From assembly GCA_012522555.1 (NCBI GenBank), contig JAAYKG010000123.1, positions 1 to 33,470 on the forward strand: 33,470 bases of DNA, given 5' to 3'. The notes beneath the pieces were generated by a model. It was given only the letters and a program-made list of their open reading frames with translations. It was not told the DNA's origin and made no database searches. Shown piece after piece: positions 1 through 8,344 of the stretch; the first letter of the stretch is position 1; each line of letters starts with the position of its first letter. Made by a program: the position numbers and the translations under genes. The DNA comes from Armatimonadota bacterium (GTDB lineage: Bacteria; Armatimonadota; UBA5829).

Positions 1-1042
1 CAATCGCTTCTGCCGCGCCGATTTTCTCGTAGTCCCCGGGCCTGATCTTGATAATCAGCTTGGCGATCTTTGAAGCGACGCTGTATGTGTCTTCCTCTAC
101 GAGTATAATCGGGATCGCGGTCCTGTCCAGCAACTGCATTATAGTCTGCTGCGGAGGGGTGCCGCCTGTGAGTATCATACCCGCAATGCACGGATTCTGA
201 TCGCTTCCCAACAAACAAGAACTCATCGCAGTCAGAATCAAATCCTCACGAGTCCCCGGAGTAATCAACAGCGTTCCGCGCGTAAAGTAACTCAACGCCT
301 GGTGTGGGGGCATCGCCCCGATCACCATTTTTTCAACATTGTTATGCAGCCCCCTGCTTCCGCTGATTAGCCTGCCGTCGATATCTTCGAGGAGCTGCCC
401 GATGGTGGGGCTGGACAACACCGATCTATACGGCATTACCCCGAGCAAATCGACCCCTTTGCGCTCCAGACCCAGCCTCACATATCTCTCGACTTTCTCG
501 TATTTCTCCTCTTCGACTTTGTTGACAATTGCCCCAACCACCTCGACTCCCAAAGCATCGAAAGTAGCCTTATTCAGCATAATCTCATCTATCGGCCTGC
601 CGATACCTCCGGAGGCGATCAAAACCACTTTGCTATTTAGAAGCGCCGCCACATCTCCATTGGACAGATCGAAAACCGACCCCACTCCCGCGTGACCAGT
701 CCCCTCGATAACCACTATGTTTTTGCCGACTCTCACTCGATCGAATGCAGCGGTGATCTTATCTATAAGTTCATCGCGGTTGGGGCTGTCGATGTAGTTT
801 TCTGTGAAATGCCTGGGAATGGCTATCGGGGACATATCCCCAATCTCGCATTCAGGCTCATAAACTGTTTTTATGAGAAGGGCATCTTCATCTATTTTTA
901 CGCCATCAATCTCGACGTAGCGCTGCCCGACCGGCTTTGTATAGCCGACTTTATCCAGTTTGCGCGTAAATGCGGCCATTAAACCAAGGCACGTTATGGT
1001 CTTGCCATCGTTTTGCCGAGTGGCGCCGATATATACTCTCAT
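1..1042 (-). CDS. BioD-like P-loop ATPase with DRTGG-type domain (partial, C-terminus off window)
   Basis: Reading the minus strand from ATG at 1042 gives 347 open residues that run off the left edge. The N-terminus MRVYIGATRQNDGKT is a dethiobiotin-synthetase/CobQ-type P-loop, with GKT at residues 13-15. Later come a KPVG segment and VVIEGTGHAG, typical of the BioD-like half of phosphotransacetylase-type proteins. From about residue 240 the text VIGAMPPHQALSYF, then RGTLLITPGTREDLI, matches a DRTGG domain, with TR in place of the usual DR. A GGAGG ribosome site at 1048-1052 sets the start. In related proteins this pair of domains is joined to a phosphate acetyltransferase domain or stands alone; the missing end would decide. 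It is probably the last visible gene of the minus-strand chain that starts at 4036. Role unknown, perhaps nucleotide-dependent regulation. Confidence 0.85.
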   Translation of the reverse strand, partial: MRVYIGATRQNDGKTITCLGLMAAFTRKLDKVGYTKPVGQRYVEIDGVKIDEDALLIKTVYEPECEIGDMSPIAIPRHFTENYIDSPNRDELIDKITAAFDRVRVGKNIVVIEGTGHAGVGSVFDLSNGDVAALLNSKVVLIASGGIGRPIDEIMLNKATFDALGVEVVGAIVNKVEEEKYEKVERYVRLGLERKGVDLLGVMPYRSVLSSPTIGQLLEDIDGRLISGSRGLHNNVEKMVIGAMPPHQALSYFTRGTLLITPGTREDLILTAMSSCLLGSDQNPCIAGMILTGGTPPQQTIMQLLDRTAIPIILVEEDTYSVASKIAKLIIKIRPGDYEKIGAAEAI

Positions 1043-1145
1043 GGAATCCTCCATGAGCATGGTACGGTGTGAGCGGCGTGTAGGTCAATCTGTGGCGCGG
1101 CAGGCCAGTCTGTTTTCTGCCGTGATATACCCATTTGATCGGGTG

Positions 1146-1790
1146 TTATGCCAGCGTCTCCAAGAAACCTTTGACTTCTCTAAACAAATAATCGTAGGCC
1201 GAATCCATCCACGACTCGACTATATCCACATTCTTAAACGCCGTCGGGTGCTGGATATCGAGTTCCACATAGATTTTGGTCAGGTCGCTGAACAGCGGCT
1301 CGATCTTGAGTTCCAGCACCCCGTCCTGGTGCAGTACAATCCTCAGACCAACCCCCTGCCTGCCTGGGCCGAGCAGTTCCAGGTTATTGTGTATGCTCCC
1401 CAGCGCGGATTTTTCTATGAGCGTGGCGGCGTTGTAACCTTCCTCCAGCGGAAGGCTGGCGGCCAGTTTTATCCCGAAAATGTTAAACTGCGGGACGCGA
1501 AGGCTTCTTTGCGCTATTTGGAACAGCTCCATCGCCCGCTCTTTTGAGTTGGGGAAAAACTCAACTGTATCGTTGACCTGCAGTCGCCCGGTCTGTATAA
1601 AAAAATCGCTGGTCGGGTTAGCCATCCTGGCGCCGTCCGGCAGATGCTGCAGGGTCTGGAATGGGTAACGCTCTGTTATGTCGGCGTATATCCTGTTGAC
1701 CTGCGGAGGAGTCAGCGGAATCGGCTGATATACCAGCCCGGCGGTCATTCTTTGGCAAGTGAGCAGTTCTACGTTCACAGTTTTCTCCAT
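1146..1790 (-). CDS. conserved hypothetical protein, 214 aa
   Basis: A soluble 214-residue protein without signal peptide, membrane segment or cysteine cluster. The first third contains a PLTPPQVNRIY segment followed by ERYPFQTLQHL, loosely like proteins of the TIGR04255 group (a helix leading into a 'ryP' strand); this is a weak resemblance only. The rest alternates predicted strands and amphipathic helices, ending in a helix around FREVKGFLETLA. The ATG at 1790 has only a weak ribosome site. It lies 57 bases after the EamA transporter gene and 103 bases before the DRTGG gene, all on the minus strand, so it may belong to the same transcript. The six-frame alternative on the plus strand (960-1547) has no ribosome site or recognisable domain. 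Function not recognised. Confidence 0.7.
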   Translation of the reverse strand: MEKTVNVELLTCQRMTAGLVYQPIPLTPPQVNRIYADITERYPFQTLQHLPDGARMANPTSDFFIQTGRLQVNDTVEFFPNSKERAMELFQIAQRSLRVPQFNIFGIKLAASLPLEEGYNAATLIEKSALGSIHNNLELLGPGRQGVGLRIVLHQDGVLELKIEPLFSDLTKIYVELDIQHPTAFKNVDIVESWMDSAYDYLFREVKGFLETLA

Positions 1791-1847
1791 TTATCTTGGT
1801 AGTGCATTTTACCCTGCATACCCGGCATAGTCAAGAATGAAAGCGAG

Positions 1848-2750
1848 CTAAAACACAGCCACAAGCACAAGCCCTATAAGCATAACCGTAATCGCGGCGA
1901 ACTTAATCATAGAGCGCGGCTCGCGCAAAACCGTAACACCCAGCATCGCGCCAATCGGGATACTGAGCTGTCGAAAGGCTACCACATAGCTGACATTTTT
2001 GGCCAGCGTCATAGCGAGAAGTACAATCGTATACGCGAGGCATATCCCGAACCCCGCCACTGCGACGTTTGCGAATCGGAGAGGCTCTGGTTTTTCGGCT
2101 TCCTTGCTGCTGCGTCCGGTAATCAAAAGGATCAACCCCAACCAGATAAATGTCGATACTCCCTCGAAAAACGCATAGCTCAGCGTAAGTGCGACCTTAT
2201 TTGCATCCACGCTTTCTTTCAGCGCACGCAAAGCGGAGTCGTCGGCGATCGAGTAGCCCGTGGTCCCAATTGCAGCCATTAGCGCAAATATAGTGGAAGC
2301 GTGCAGATAATCTCGCAGTTTCCAGTCGGAAAACCTGCGAATCGGCAGCAGCAAACCTCCTGCCGCGATCAATGCCATCCCCACTACGGAAAACGTCGAT
2401 AGCTGGCCTGCCTTGCCCATAAGCGCACTGACAAAAGCCACCATCAAAACAGGCGCCGACCGGGCGAGTGGATACGCCACAGAAAGATGGCCGGATTTAT
2501 ACGCTCCGGCCAGCCCCATAAAATAAATGGCTTGAAATAACCCGGTGATGGCTAAGATCACCCATACCTTTGACGGATATTTAGCCACCATATTCAGATT
2601 GGCCGCCACCACCGGGCTTAATAGCACTACCCCAGTCGTATTTGCGGCCAGAAAAAACCGCGCCGACGGATCGTGCCGTTTGCCGATGAGGTTCCATGTC
2701 GCATGCACAAACGCCGACAGGACTAAAAGCCCGATTGCAGCAGTGGTCAA
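1848..2750 (-). CDS. EamA/DMT-family transporter
   Basis: A 300-residue integral membrane protein with about ten hydrophobic segments in two five-helix halves, the layout of EamA drug/metabolite transporters. Family-like sequence includes the early HATWNLIGK segment, AYPLARSAPV near the end of the first half, and REPRSM before the last helix. It starts at TTG 2750: the TGA stop of the PHP gene overlaps this start (TTGA, four bases shared), so translation is probably coupled. The substrate cannot be read from the sequence; an exporter of a small organic molecule is usual for the family. Close coupling to a PHP-type phosphoesterase suggests the two act on related compounds, which is inference. 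The family and length fit well. Confidence 0.88.
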   Translation of the reverse strand: MTTAAIGLLVLSAFVHATWNLIGKRHDPSARFFLAANTTGVVLLSPVVAANLNMVAKYPSKVWVILAITGLFQAIYFMGLAGAYKSGHLSVAYPLARSAPVLMVAFVSALMGKAGQLSTFSVVGMALIAAGGLLLPIRRFSDWKLRDYLHASTIFALMAAIGTTGYSIADDSALRALKESVDANKVALTLSYAFFEGVSTFIWLGLILLITGRSSKEAEKPEPLRFANVAVAGFGICLAYTIVLLAMTLAKNVSYVVAFRQLSIPIGAMLGVTVLREPRSMIKFAAITVMLIGLVLVAVF

Positions 2751-4036
2751 CTATCGCAACCCCACATTTTATCGTATAGCTTTTCGACTCGACCTTTGAG
2801 CTTTGACAAAGCTTCGGCTGCACGTTTGTCACCCGCCGCATAATTCAACATCAGTCTGCCTTCTTCAAGGCACAACTCATCATGGAACGGAAAGATCTCG
2901 CGGAGAAGGAACTGGGCATAGCACACCAGCCTGAACGGCCCAAACGCCCGCACTCGCTCGTTGGGTAGAGCTTCCACCGCAACTGAATTGAGGCCGCGAA
3001 TGGCTTCTATCAGATCATTCAGATCGGCAGACTTAGCAAAGACGATTGTATGATACCAGCCAAACAAATCCGCCTGCTCGCAGCCGTGTGAGTCGGTCGC
3101 CCCCACAATCGGTATCGTTTTGCCTTTAGCGCGCTCCTCGTGATAGCGCGCTACCTGCAGCATGTTTGATTCCGCCTGCCAGACGTGGAACCCGCCGATC
3201 AACTCCAGCGCATCATAAGGCTGATGTTCAAACAACAAGTCGGTGATTTGCTCCGGAACATCGAATTTATACCCGTAGACCCAATACGGATGCGGGAAAA
3301 TCGCCAATCCCCCAGCCTCACGGATCTTTTCAAAACTCCACACACAAGAAGCGTATATGCGCCGAGCCGGTCCCTCCGGAACAAACGTCAAAGTCTTCTC
3401 CAACTCTGCAACCTGCTCCTCATATTGCGGGGTCTTGAAAAGATCGTTGACGCTGAACGAACCGCCAAAATTGACGATATGCACCGGGTTTGACGGTGGA
3501 TGGACCTCTTCTCCGGGATACAATCGCAAATCGATATCGACATCGGAGAATGCCGCCATCGCCTCCAGTGACGGAGCATATCTATGGTGATCCGTGATTG
3601 CCGCGAAATCCAGCCCGATCTTCCTGCACGACGCCGCCACAAACGCCGGAGATTCCTTGCCATCGGAATAATTGGTGTGCATATGGGTATCGCCTTTGTA
3701 TGGGCGCAATTCAAACAAATCCTGGTTCAGCGCATACAAAACAAACTCACCGACGACTTTACCATCCCCTTGCTCCAGCAGCAGAGTATATTCCTGTTCA
3801 GCATCGAAATCCAACGTCACGGTGATAGCGTTGTCCTTTGGGGTCACCGGCGTCCTCTGAAAATCGGTCTGCCTGGTCGTTCCGGGAACCCCGAGCATTG
3901 GTATCAGGCCGATTTGATAGGAGATATCATCGTGAAATTTACGGTGGTCGAAAAGAGGCTTGATAGTGATAGTAGTCTTCTTTTTCGCCCGCACGATTCG
4001 TGGCGAGCAATCGTAGTATCTGTGAGCGATACGCAT
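2747..4036 (-). CDS. PHP-domain metal-dependent hydrolase (CehA/McbA-like)
   Basis: A 429-residue protein. Residues 1-110 form an N-terminal beta-rich domain; residues 111-430 hold a PHP (polymerase and histidinol phosphatase) domain. Metal ligands are visible in order: HMH at 118-120 within THMHTNYSDG, DHH at 149-151, EEVH at 176-179, PHP around H249, and TDSHG with D315 and H317. This set is complete, so the protein should be an active metal-dependent phosphoesterase or related hydrolase. The N-terminal extension before the PHP core is typical of CehA/McbA-type proteins. There is no signal peptide, so it is cytoplasmic. ATG 4036 follows a good GAGGTGA ribosome site at about 4043-4050. It is the first gene of the chain and overlaps the EamA transporter gene by four bases. 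Substrate unknown. Confidence 0.88.
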   Translation of the reverse strand: MRIAHRYYDCSPRIVRAKKKTTITIKPLFDHRKFHDDISYQIGLIPMLGVPGTTRQTDFQRTPVTPKDNAITVTLDFDAEQEYTLLLEQGDGKVVGEFVLYALNQDLFELRPYKGDTHMHTNYSDGKESPAFVAASCRKIGLDFAAITDHHRYAPSLEAMAAFSDVDIDLRLYPGEEVHPPSNPVHIVNFGGSFSVNDLFKTPQYEEQVAELEKTLTFVPEGPARRIYASCVWSFEKIREAGGLAIFPHPYWVYGYKFDVPEQITDLLFEHQPYDALELIGGFHVWQAESNMLQVARYHEERAKGKTIPIVGATDSHGCEQADLFGWYHTIVFAKSADLNDLIEAIRGLNSVAVEALPNERVRAFGPFRLVCYAQFLLREIFPFHDELCLEEGRLMLNYAAGDKRAAEALSKLKGRVEKLYDKMWGCDS

Positions 4037-4152
4037 AGCTTTTCACCTCAGCAGACAGTGTACTAGATCAGCACAGGGTATACAAGGGATATTCTCACCT
4101 TAATCCGCTCCTCAAGTAGATGCGGCAGGCTATTCCCACTCACCCCAGGCCC

Positions 4153-4217
4153 GCTAAACCGAGCAGGCTGTAGAAACATGAAAGATTGTGTGAAAAAAAT
4201 AGATTTCGCCCTCACCC
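4153..4217. repeat. dispersed intergenic repeat, copy A
   Basis: About 65 bases from GCTAAACCGAGCAGGCTGTA to CGCCCTCACCC recur at 23901-23964 with about 80% identity and a one-base length difference. Both copies are intergenic and in the same orientation, and both end in the CCCTCACC motif common in bacterial dispersed palindromic repeats. The gap 4037-4397 otherwise holds only this repeat, the tandem repeat that follows it and the leader of the PHP gene. The short reading frames across it are low-complexity translations of the repeat. Confidence 0.75.
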
Positions 4218-4222
4218 TAACC

Positions 4223-4316
4223 CTCTCCCCCAGGAGAGGGGATAGTATGCTAAACTTCTCTCCCCCAGGAGAGGGGATACGTATGCTAAACTTCTCGCCC
4301 CCAGGAGAGGGAAACC
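4223..4316. repeat. 35-36 bp tandem repeat with CTCTCC/GGAGAGG palindromes
   Basis: Three units start near 4223, 4258 and 4294. Each contains CTC(T/G)CCCCCAGGAGAGGG followed, in the first two, by GATA and TATGCTAAACTT. The period is 35 then 36 bases, and a fourth, diverged palindrome (CTCTCC, TTTGA, GGGAGAGG) follows at 4326-4344. The whole unit, not only part of it, is repeated, so this is not a CRISPR array. The inverted CTCTCC/GGAGAG arms could fold as serial hairpins downstream of the tRNA gene, which reads towards them. Confidence 0.8.
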
Positions 4317-4397
4317 ATCTACTCGCTCTCCTTTGAGGGAGAGGAGGCATCGGCTATTCCCGCTGAGGTGATGCGGTTGTTTGAGGGGATGAAAAAG

Positions 4398-4483
4398 TGG
4401 TGCCGGAGGTCGGAGTCGAACCGACATGAGGTTGCCCTCGGTGGTTTTTGAGACCACTGCGTCTGCCATTCCGCCACTCCGGC
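4398..4483 (-). tRNA. tRNA-Leu (anticodon CAA)
   Basis: On the minus strand the acceptor arms GCCGGAG (4477-4483) and CTCCGGC (4402-4408) pair over seven bases. They are followed by discriminator A (4401) and an encoded CCA (4398-4400). The anticodon stem GTGGT/ACCAC encloses loop CTCAAAA with anticodon CAA at 4448-4450. A long variable arm (CGAGGGCAACCTCAT) marks a class II tRNA, and the T arm GTCGG-TTCGACT-CCGAC is intact. A T5 run follows the CCA end on the same strand. It reads UUG leucine codons. Confidence 0.97.
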
Positions 4484-4491
4484 GTAGTCAA

Positions 4492-4520
4492 ATTATAATG
4501 CGTTGAGCAGGAAGTGTCAA
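4492..4520 (-). promoter_or_regulatory. consensus sigma-70 promoter of tRNA-Leu
   Basis: On the minus strand TTGACA (4515-4520), 17 bases, TATAAT (4492-4497): a perfect match in both boxes and spacing. The tRNA begins 8 bases after the -10 box, so the transcript would have almost no 5' leader. Confidence 0.88.
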
Positions 4521-4575
4521 CGAGCAGCGAGAATTATTCCTAATAGCGCCTTCATATTGGAAAGGAGCATTACCG

Positions 4576-5592
4576 ATGAACGACGACACTTCTCAAAACC
4601 CGCCGCCGGTGGCAAATACACCAGCGGCTCCGCCACCACAGCAAGGAGCCAGAAACAGAAGCTGGGTATGGATCGTGCCGGTTTCTTTCGTGGCAGGATG
4701 CTTGCCGTGGCTGATTTTGCTTGTGCTTCTGATAGGGGCCATTTGCACTTCGTCGCGAGGAGTTGTTTCGGAGAGAGGCAAGCATATAGCGCTTATACGA
4801 GTCAGCGGAACGATAACCTCCGGCCGCGGAGGGGCTGGAGTTTTCAGCGGATCGACAACCGGATCCGATGATTTGATCGAGCAACTCGAAAGAGCGCGAA
4901 AGAACAAAGACGTCAAAGCCATCCTTCTACGCATCGACAGCCCCGGCGGAAGCCCGGCGGCCTCCGAGGAAATATATAACGAGCTTATGCGGATTCGACA
5001 AGCAAAAAAGCCGGTATATACTTCGATGGCGGATATGGCTGCGTCGGGCGGATACTACATTGCGTCTGCTTCGGATAAGATTTACGCCGACGAATCCACG
5101 CTGACCGGCAGCATCGGGGTCATCTGGAGTTTTGCAGACATGAGCGAGCTGTATAAAAAGATCGGCTTTAACCCACAGGTGGTAAAATCCGGCAAATTCA
5201 AGGATATCGGCTCATCAAATCGGCCGCTAACCCCTGAAGAAAAGGCCTTACTTGAAGGAATCGTGATGGACACATACGATCAGTTCGTCAGAGCCGTGGC
5301 GCGGGGCCGCAACCTACCGGAAGCTGATGTGCGCAAGATCGCAGATGGGCGAGTGTTCACCGGCAGCCAGGCAAAAAAGGTCAAGCTGGTGGACGAAATG
5401 GGAGGCATCCGAGAGACGATACTTGCGGCAGGAAAGGCCGGCGGGATCACAGGAGAGCCTAAAGTTGTGGAGTATAAACCGAAACTGTCGTGGCTGGATG
5501 TGTTCACCAGTGAAAGTGAAGCCGCCGCGAAGCTGGCCATAACAAAGCGTCTCGTCGACCAACTGACTGGCAGCGGCATGGGCTTGAGATAG
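4576..5592 (+). CDS. sppA: signal peptide peptidase SppA, short form
   Basis: A 338-residue membrane-anchored serine protease of family S49, which cleaves left-over signal peptides in or near the membrane. A Pro-rich cytoplasmic tail (1-28) is followed by a transmembrane segment at about 30-58 and the protease domain. The catalytic serine is S157 in MAASGGYYIA. The general-base lysine is K209 in KSGKFKDIGS; the 52-residue spacing equals that of the Bacillus enzyme (S147/K199). The DSPGGSP strand-loop lies at 121-127. Length fits the short, single-domain Bacillus-type SppA rather than the tandem-domain E. coli form. AAAGGAG at 4561-4567 supports ATG 4576. It ends 12 bases before polA and probably heads a sppA-polA-pseudoenzyme transcript. 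Confidence 0.94.
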   Translation: MNDDTSQNPPPVANTPAAPPPQQGARNRSWVWIVPVSFVAGCLPWLILLVLLIGAICTSSRGVVSERGKHIALIRVSGTITSGRGGAGVFSGSTTGSDDLIEQLERARKNKDVKAILLRIDSPGGSPAASEEIYNELMRIRQAKKPVYTSMADMAASGGYYIASASDKIYADESTLTGSIGVIWSFADMSELYKKIGFNPQVVKSGKFKDIGSSNRPLTPEEKALLEGIVMDTYDQFVRAVARGRNLPEADVRKIADGRVFTGSQAKKVKLVDEMGGIRETILAAGKAGGITGEPKVVEYKPKLSWLDVFTSESEAAAKLAITKRLVDQLTGSGMGLR

Positions 5593-5604
5593 GCGATAGA
5601 TTCT

Positions 5605-8304
5605 ATGACTCAAAACAAACCAAAATTCATCGCAATAGACGGCAACAGCCTGCTTTATCGCGCATTTTTCGCTATGAGGTATCTATCGACGTCCGACGGA
5701 GTTCCGACAAACGCGATCTACGGCCTTACGACGATGTTGCTGAAAGTGTTGGACGAATCTCCCGATTATGTCGTGGTTGCGTTTGACACCCCAAAGCCGA
5801 CATTCCGCCACGAGCGCTACGAGCTATATAAAGCTCATCGTAAAGCCGCCCCGGATGCGCTGATCGAACAAGCGCCGATAGCAAGGGAGCTGATCCGGGC
5901 GTTCAATATCCCAGTGATCGAGGTGGAGGGATACGAAGCCGACGACATCATCGGCGCGCTGGTCAAACGGGCGCGAGAGCACGGCCTAAGCTCAGAGATT
6001 CTGACAGGCGACCTCGACGCTCTTCAGCTTGTCAACGAAGATGTCAGCGTTCTAACAACCGTCAAAGGCGTGTCGGATATCGTTGTCTATGATACAAAGG
6101 CTGTCGTGGATCGATTCGGCATCAAACCAGATCAAGTGACGGATTTCAAAGGGTTAAAGGGAGACGCATCCGACAACATCCCTGGCGTTCCAGGCATAGG
6201 GGACAAGACAGCCCAAAGCCTGCTGGAGAAATATCACACCGTCGAGGGAGTGTTGGAGCACGTCTCCGATCTGCCCACCGGCAAGGTGCGCAAGTCCCTC
6301 GAAGAACATGCCGAAACGGCCCGATTGTCGAAACATCTGGCCACTATAGTAACCGATGTGCCGTTTGAATTTGATCTGGAGAGTTATCGCAAAAAGCAGC
6401 CGGATTTCGATGCGCTGCGCGATTTGTTCGTGCGCCTGGAGTTCAAGACGATGCTTAAGCGGCTGCCGGAGGTCGAGCAAGCCGCTGGGAAAGTTGCCCT
6501 GGAGGAAAAGCCTTCTCTCGGAGAGTGCCGCCGGATCGGTTCGGCGGCCGAACTCGATGAACTAATCGGGATGTTGAGCAAATCAGGGAGCTTCGCGCTG
6601 CAGTGCCACACTGCTGACGATAAATCCGTCCGCGCGAGAATTATCGGTATGAGCTTCTCCACCGGGGCTGACCATTCGGCGTATGTTCAAGTCAACGACC
6701 CTGCTGAAGAAGCGCTGGTTTTGACTATGACCGACGCGTATCAGGCTGATCTAGCCTCCCTTGCGCCGATTTTGAGCAAGGATAAGCTGGCGAAGTTTGT
6801 TCACGACGCCAAGCGCAACATCGCGGCTCTGCAATTGCGAAAAGTCGACTTGAACGGTGTCGTTTTTGATGCGATGCTCGGCGCGTATCTGCTGGATTCG
6901 TCGCGCAGTTCTTATGATATCGGCGATATCGCTTTCGAGCAGCTCTCCGTCGAGCTGGCCGGAGTGACGAGCAAAGGTGAATATGCCGATGAGGTGGAGC
7001 AGTTTTGCAATGAGGCTGAAGTCATCTACCGTGTAAAGCCGTTGATCGAGGAACGCCTTCGCGCCGACGGGGAATATGATTTATATTCCGAGGTGGAGAT
7101 GCCGCTGGCGGGGATCCTGGCTGAGATGGAGTTGACGGGGGTCACGGTCGATCGGCGGCAGTTGGAAGAGCTTTCGTTGAGCCTGAATGCCGATATTCGC
7201 GAACTGGAACAGCAGATATATCAACTTGCTGGAGAGCCGTTCAACGTGGGGTCGCCAAAGCAGATTCAGACGATACTCTTCGAAAAGCTCGGGCTGACCG
7301 CGGGCAAGAAAACCAAGACCGGCTATTCGACCTCGGCGGCTGCGTTGGAGGCGCTTGCGCCTGATCATCCGATTGTGGAGAATATTCTCAAATGGCGTGA
7401 GTTGACTAAGATAAAGTCTACATACGCCGATGCGCTGCCCAAGCTGATAAATCCGACCACAGGCAAAGTGCATACCTCCCTCAATCAAGCAGTGACTGCG
7501 ACTGGACGGCTGTCGTCCAGCGATCCTAATCTGCAAAATATCCCTATCCGAACCGAGCTTGGCCGGCATATCCGCAAGGCATTCGTGGCATCGCCGGGCT
7601 GCGCGCTAATATCGGCGGATTATTCTCAAATCGAGCTGCGAATCCTTGCGCATGTTACAGGAGATGAAGGTTTGGTGTCGGCGTTTGAGCATGATCTGGA
7701 CATCCACACGCGCACCGCGAGCACGATTTTTAACTGCCCTGAATCAGAGGTAACCCCGGATATGCGCCGCAGCGCCAAGACCGTTAATTTCGCGGTCATC
7801 TACGGCATGAGCGACTTTGCACTTAGCCAGACGTTGGGAATACCGATTGAGGACGCTCGTAAGTATATCGACACCTATTTCTCTCGATTTCCCGGGGTGA
7901 AAGACTATACGAACGCGACGATAGAGCAAGCCCGGGAGCGTGGATTCGTCTCCACTCCTCTCGGCCGCAGGCGATATGTGCCGGATATTCATAATTCCAA
8001 TCACAACATTCGATCGTTTGCCGAGCGCGCAGCGGTAAACATGCCGATCCAGGGCATGGCTGCGGATATAATGAAAATCGCTATGATTCGGGTTGCACAG
8101 GCTCTGCGGCCCCGCGCTGCGAAGATGATTTTGCAGGTGCACGACGAGTTGCTCTTCGAAGTCCCGCACGATGAACTCGACGAAGTGGTCGATCAAGTGC
8201 GTTATGAGATGGAGAACGCGTATCGCATTCGCGTGCCGCTGAAAGTTGATGTGAAGGTCGGGGATAACTGGGCGGAGATGCAGACGGTCGATCCCAGAGG
8301 ATAA
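5605..8304 (+). CDS. polA: DNA polymerase I
   Basis: An 899-residue family A polymerase for gap filling and primer removal. Residues 1-290: 5'-3' exonuclease, with FIAIDGNSLLYRAFF, EGYEADDIIG, TGDLDALQL and the helix-hairpin-helix region around KGDASDNIPGVPGIGDKTA. Residues about 305-480: a 3'-5' exonuclease fold that lacks the DxE of Exo I (ALQCHTADD stands where FDTET is expected), so proofreading is probably lost, as in Bacillus and Thermus enzymes. Residues about 500-899: polymerase with motif A DYSQIELR (D672), motif B RRSAKTVNFAVIYG (K725) and motif C VHDELLFE (D847). ATG 5605 has a poor ribosome site and sits 12 bases after sppA, suggesting translational coupling. Confidence 0.97.
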   Translation: MTQNKPKFIAIDGNSLLYRAFFAMRYLSTSDGVPTNAIYGLTTMLLKVLDESPDYVVVAFDTPKPTFRHERYELYKAHRKAAPDALIEQAPIARELIRAFNIPVIEVEGYEADDIIGALVKRAREHGLSSEILTGDLDALQLVNEDVSVLTTVKGVSDIVVYDTKAVVDRFGIKPDQVTDFKGLKGDASDNIPGVPGIGDKTAQSLLEKYHTVEGVLEHVSDLPTGKVRKSLEEHAETARLSKHLATIVTDVPFEFDLESYRKKQPDFDALRDLFVRLEFKTMLKRLPEVEQAAGKVALEEKPSLGECRRIGSAAELDELIGMLSKSGSFALQCHTADDKSVRARIIGMSFSTGADHSAYVQVNDPAEEALVLTMTDAYQADLASLAPILSKDKLAKFVHDAKRNIAALQLRKVDLNGVVFDAMLGAYLLDSSRSSYDIGDIAFEQLSVELAGVTSKGEYADEVEQFCNEAEVIYRVKPLIEERLRADGEYDLYSEVEMPLAGILAEMELTGVTVDRRQLEELSLSLNADIRELEQQIYQLAGEPFNVGSPKQIQTILFEKLGLTAGKKTKTGYSTSAAALEALAPDHPIVENILKWRELTKIKSTYADALPKLINPTTGKVHTSLNQAVTATGRLSSSDPNLQNIPIRTELGRHIRKAFVASPGCALISADYSQIELRILAHVTGDEGLVSAFEHDLDIHTRTASTIFNCPESEVTPDMRRSAKTVNFAVIYGMSDFALSQTLGIPIEDARKYIDTYFSRFPGVKDYTNATIEQARERGFVSTPLGRRRYVPDIHNSNHNIRSFAERAAVNMPIQGMAADIMKIAMIRVAQALRPRAAKMILQVHDELLFEVPHDELDEVVDQVRYEMENAYRIRVPLKVDVKVGDNWAEMQTVDPRG

Positions 8305-8344
8305 CCCGAAGGATAGCCGGATGGTGATGGCTAACCCCTAATAG

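Noticed and set aside
1059-1088. Promoter-like TTGACC-18-TACCAT (minus strand) before the DRTGG gene
   Set aside because: Transcription would begin at the ribosome site itself, leaving about 10 bases of leader; the weak -10 makes it doubtful.
339-1547. Plus-strand frames 339-695, 692-982 and 960-1547
   Set aside because: They lie opposite the DRTGG gene and the 214-aa gene, lack ribosome sites and give no recognisable protein; the minus strand reads as clear family sequence.
4223-4344. Possible CRISPR array
   Set aside because: The whole 35-36 bp unit is repeated without unique spacers, and no cas gene is nearby.
4063-4350. 95-residue minus-strand frame
   Set aside because: It is a translation of the tandem repeat (repeated PSPGGEKFSI), not a gene.
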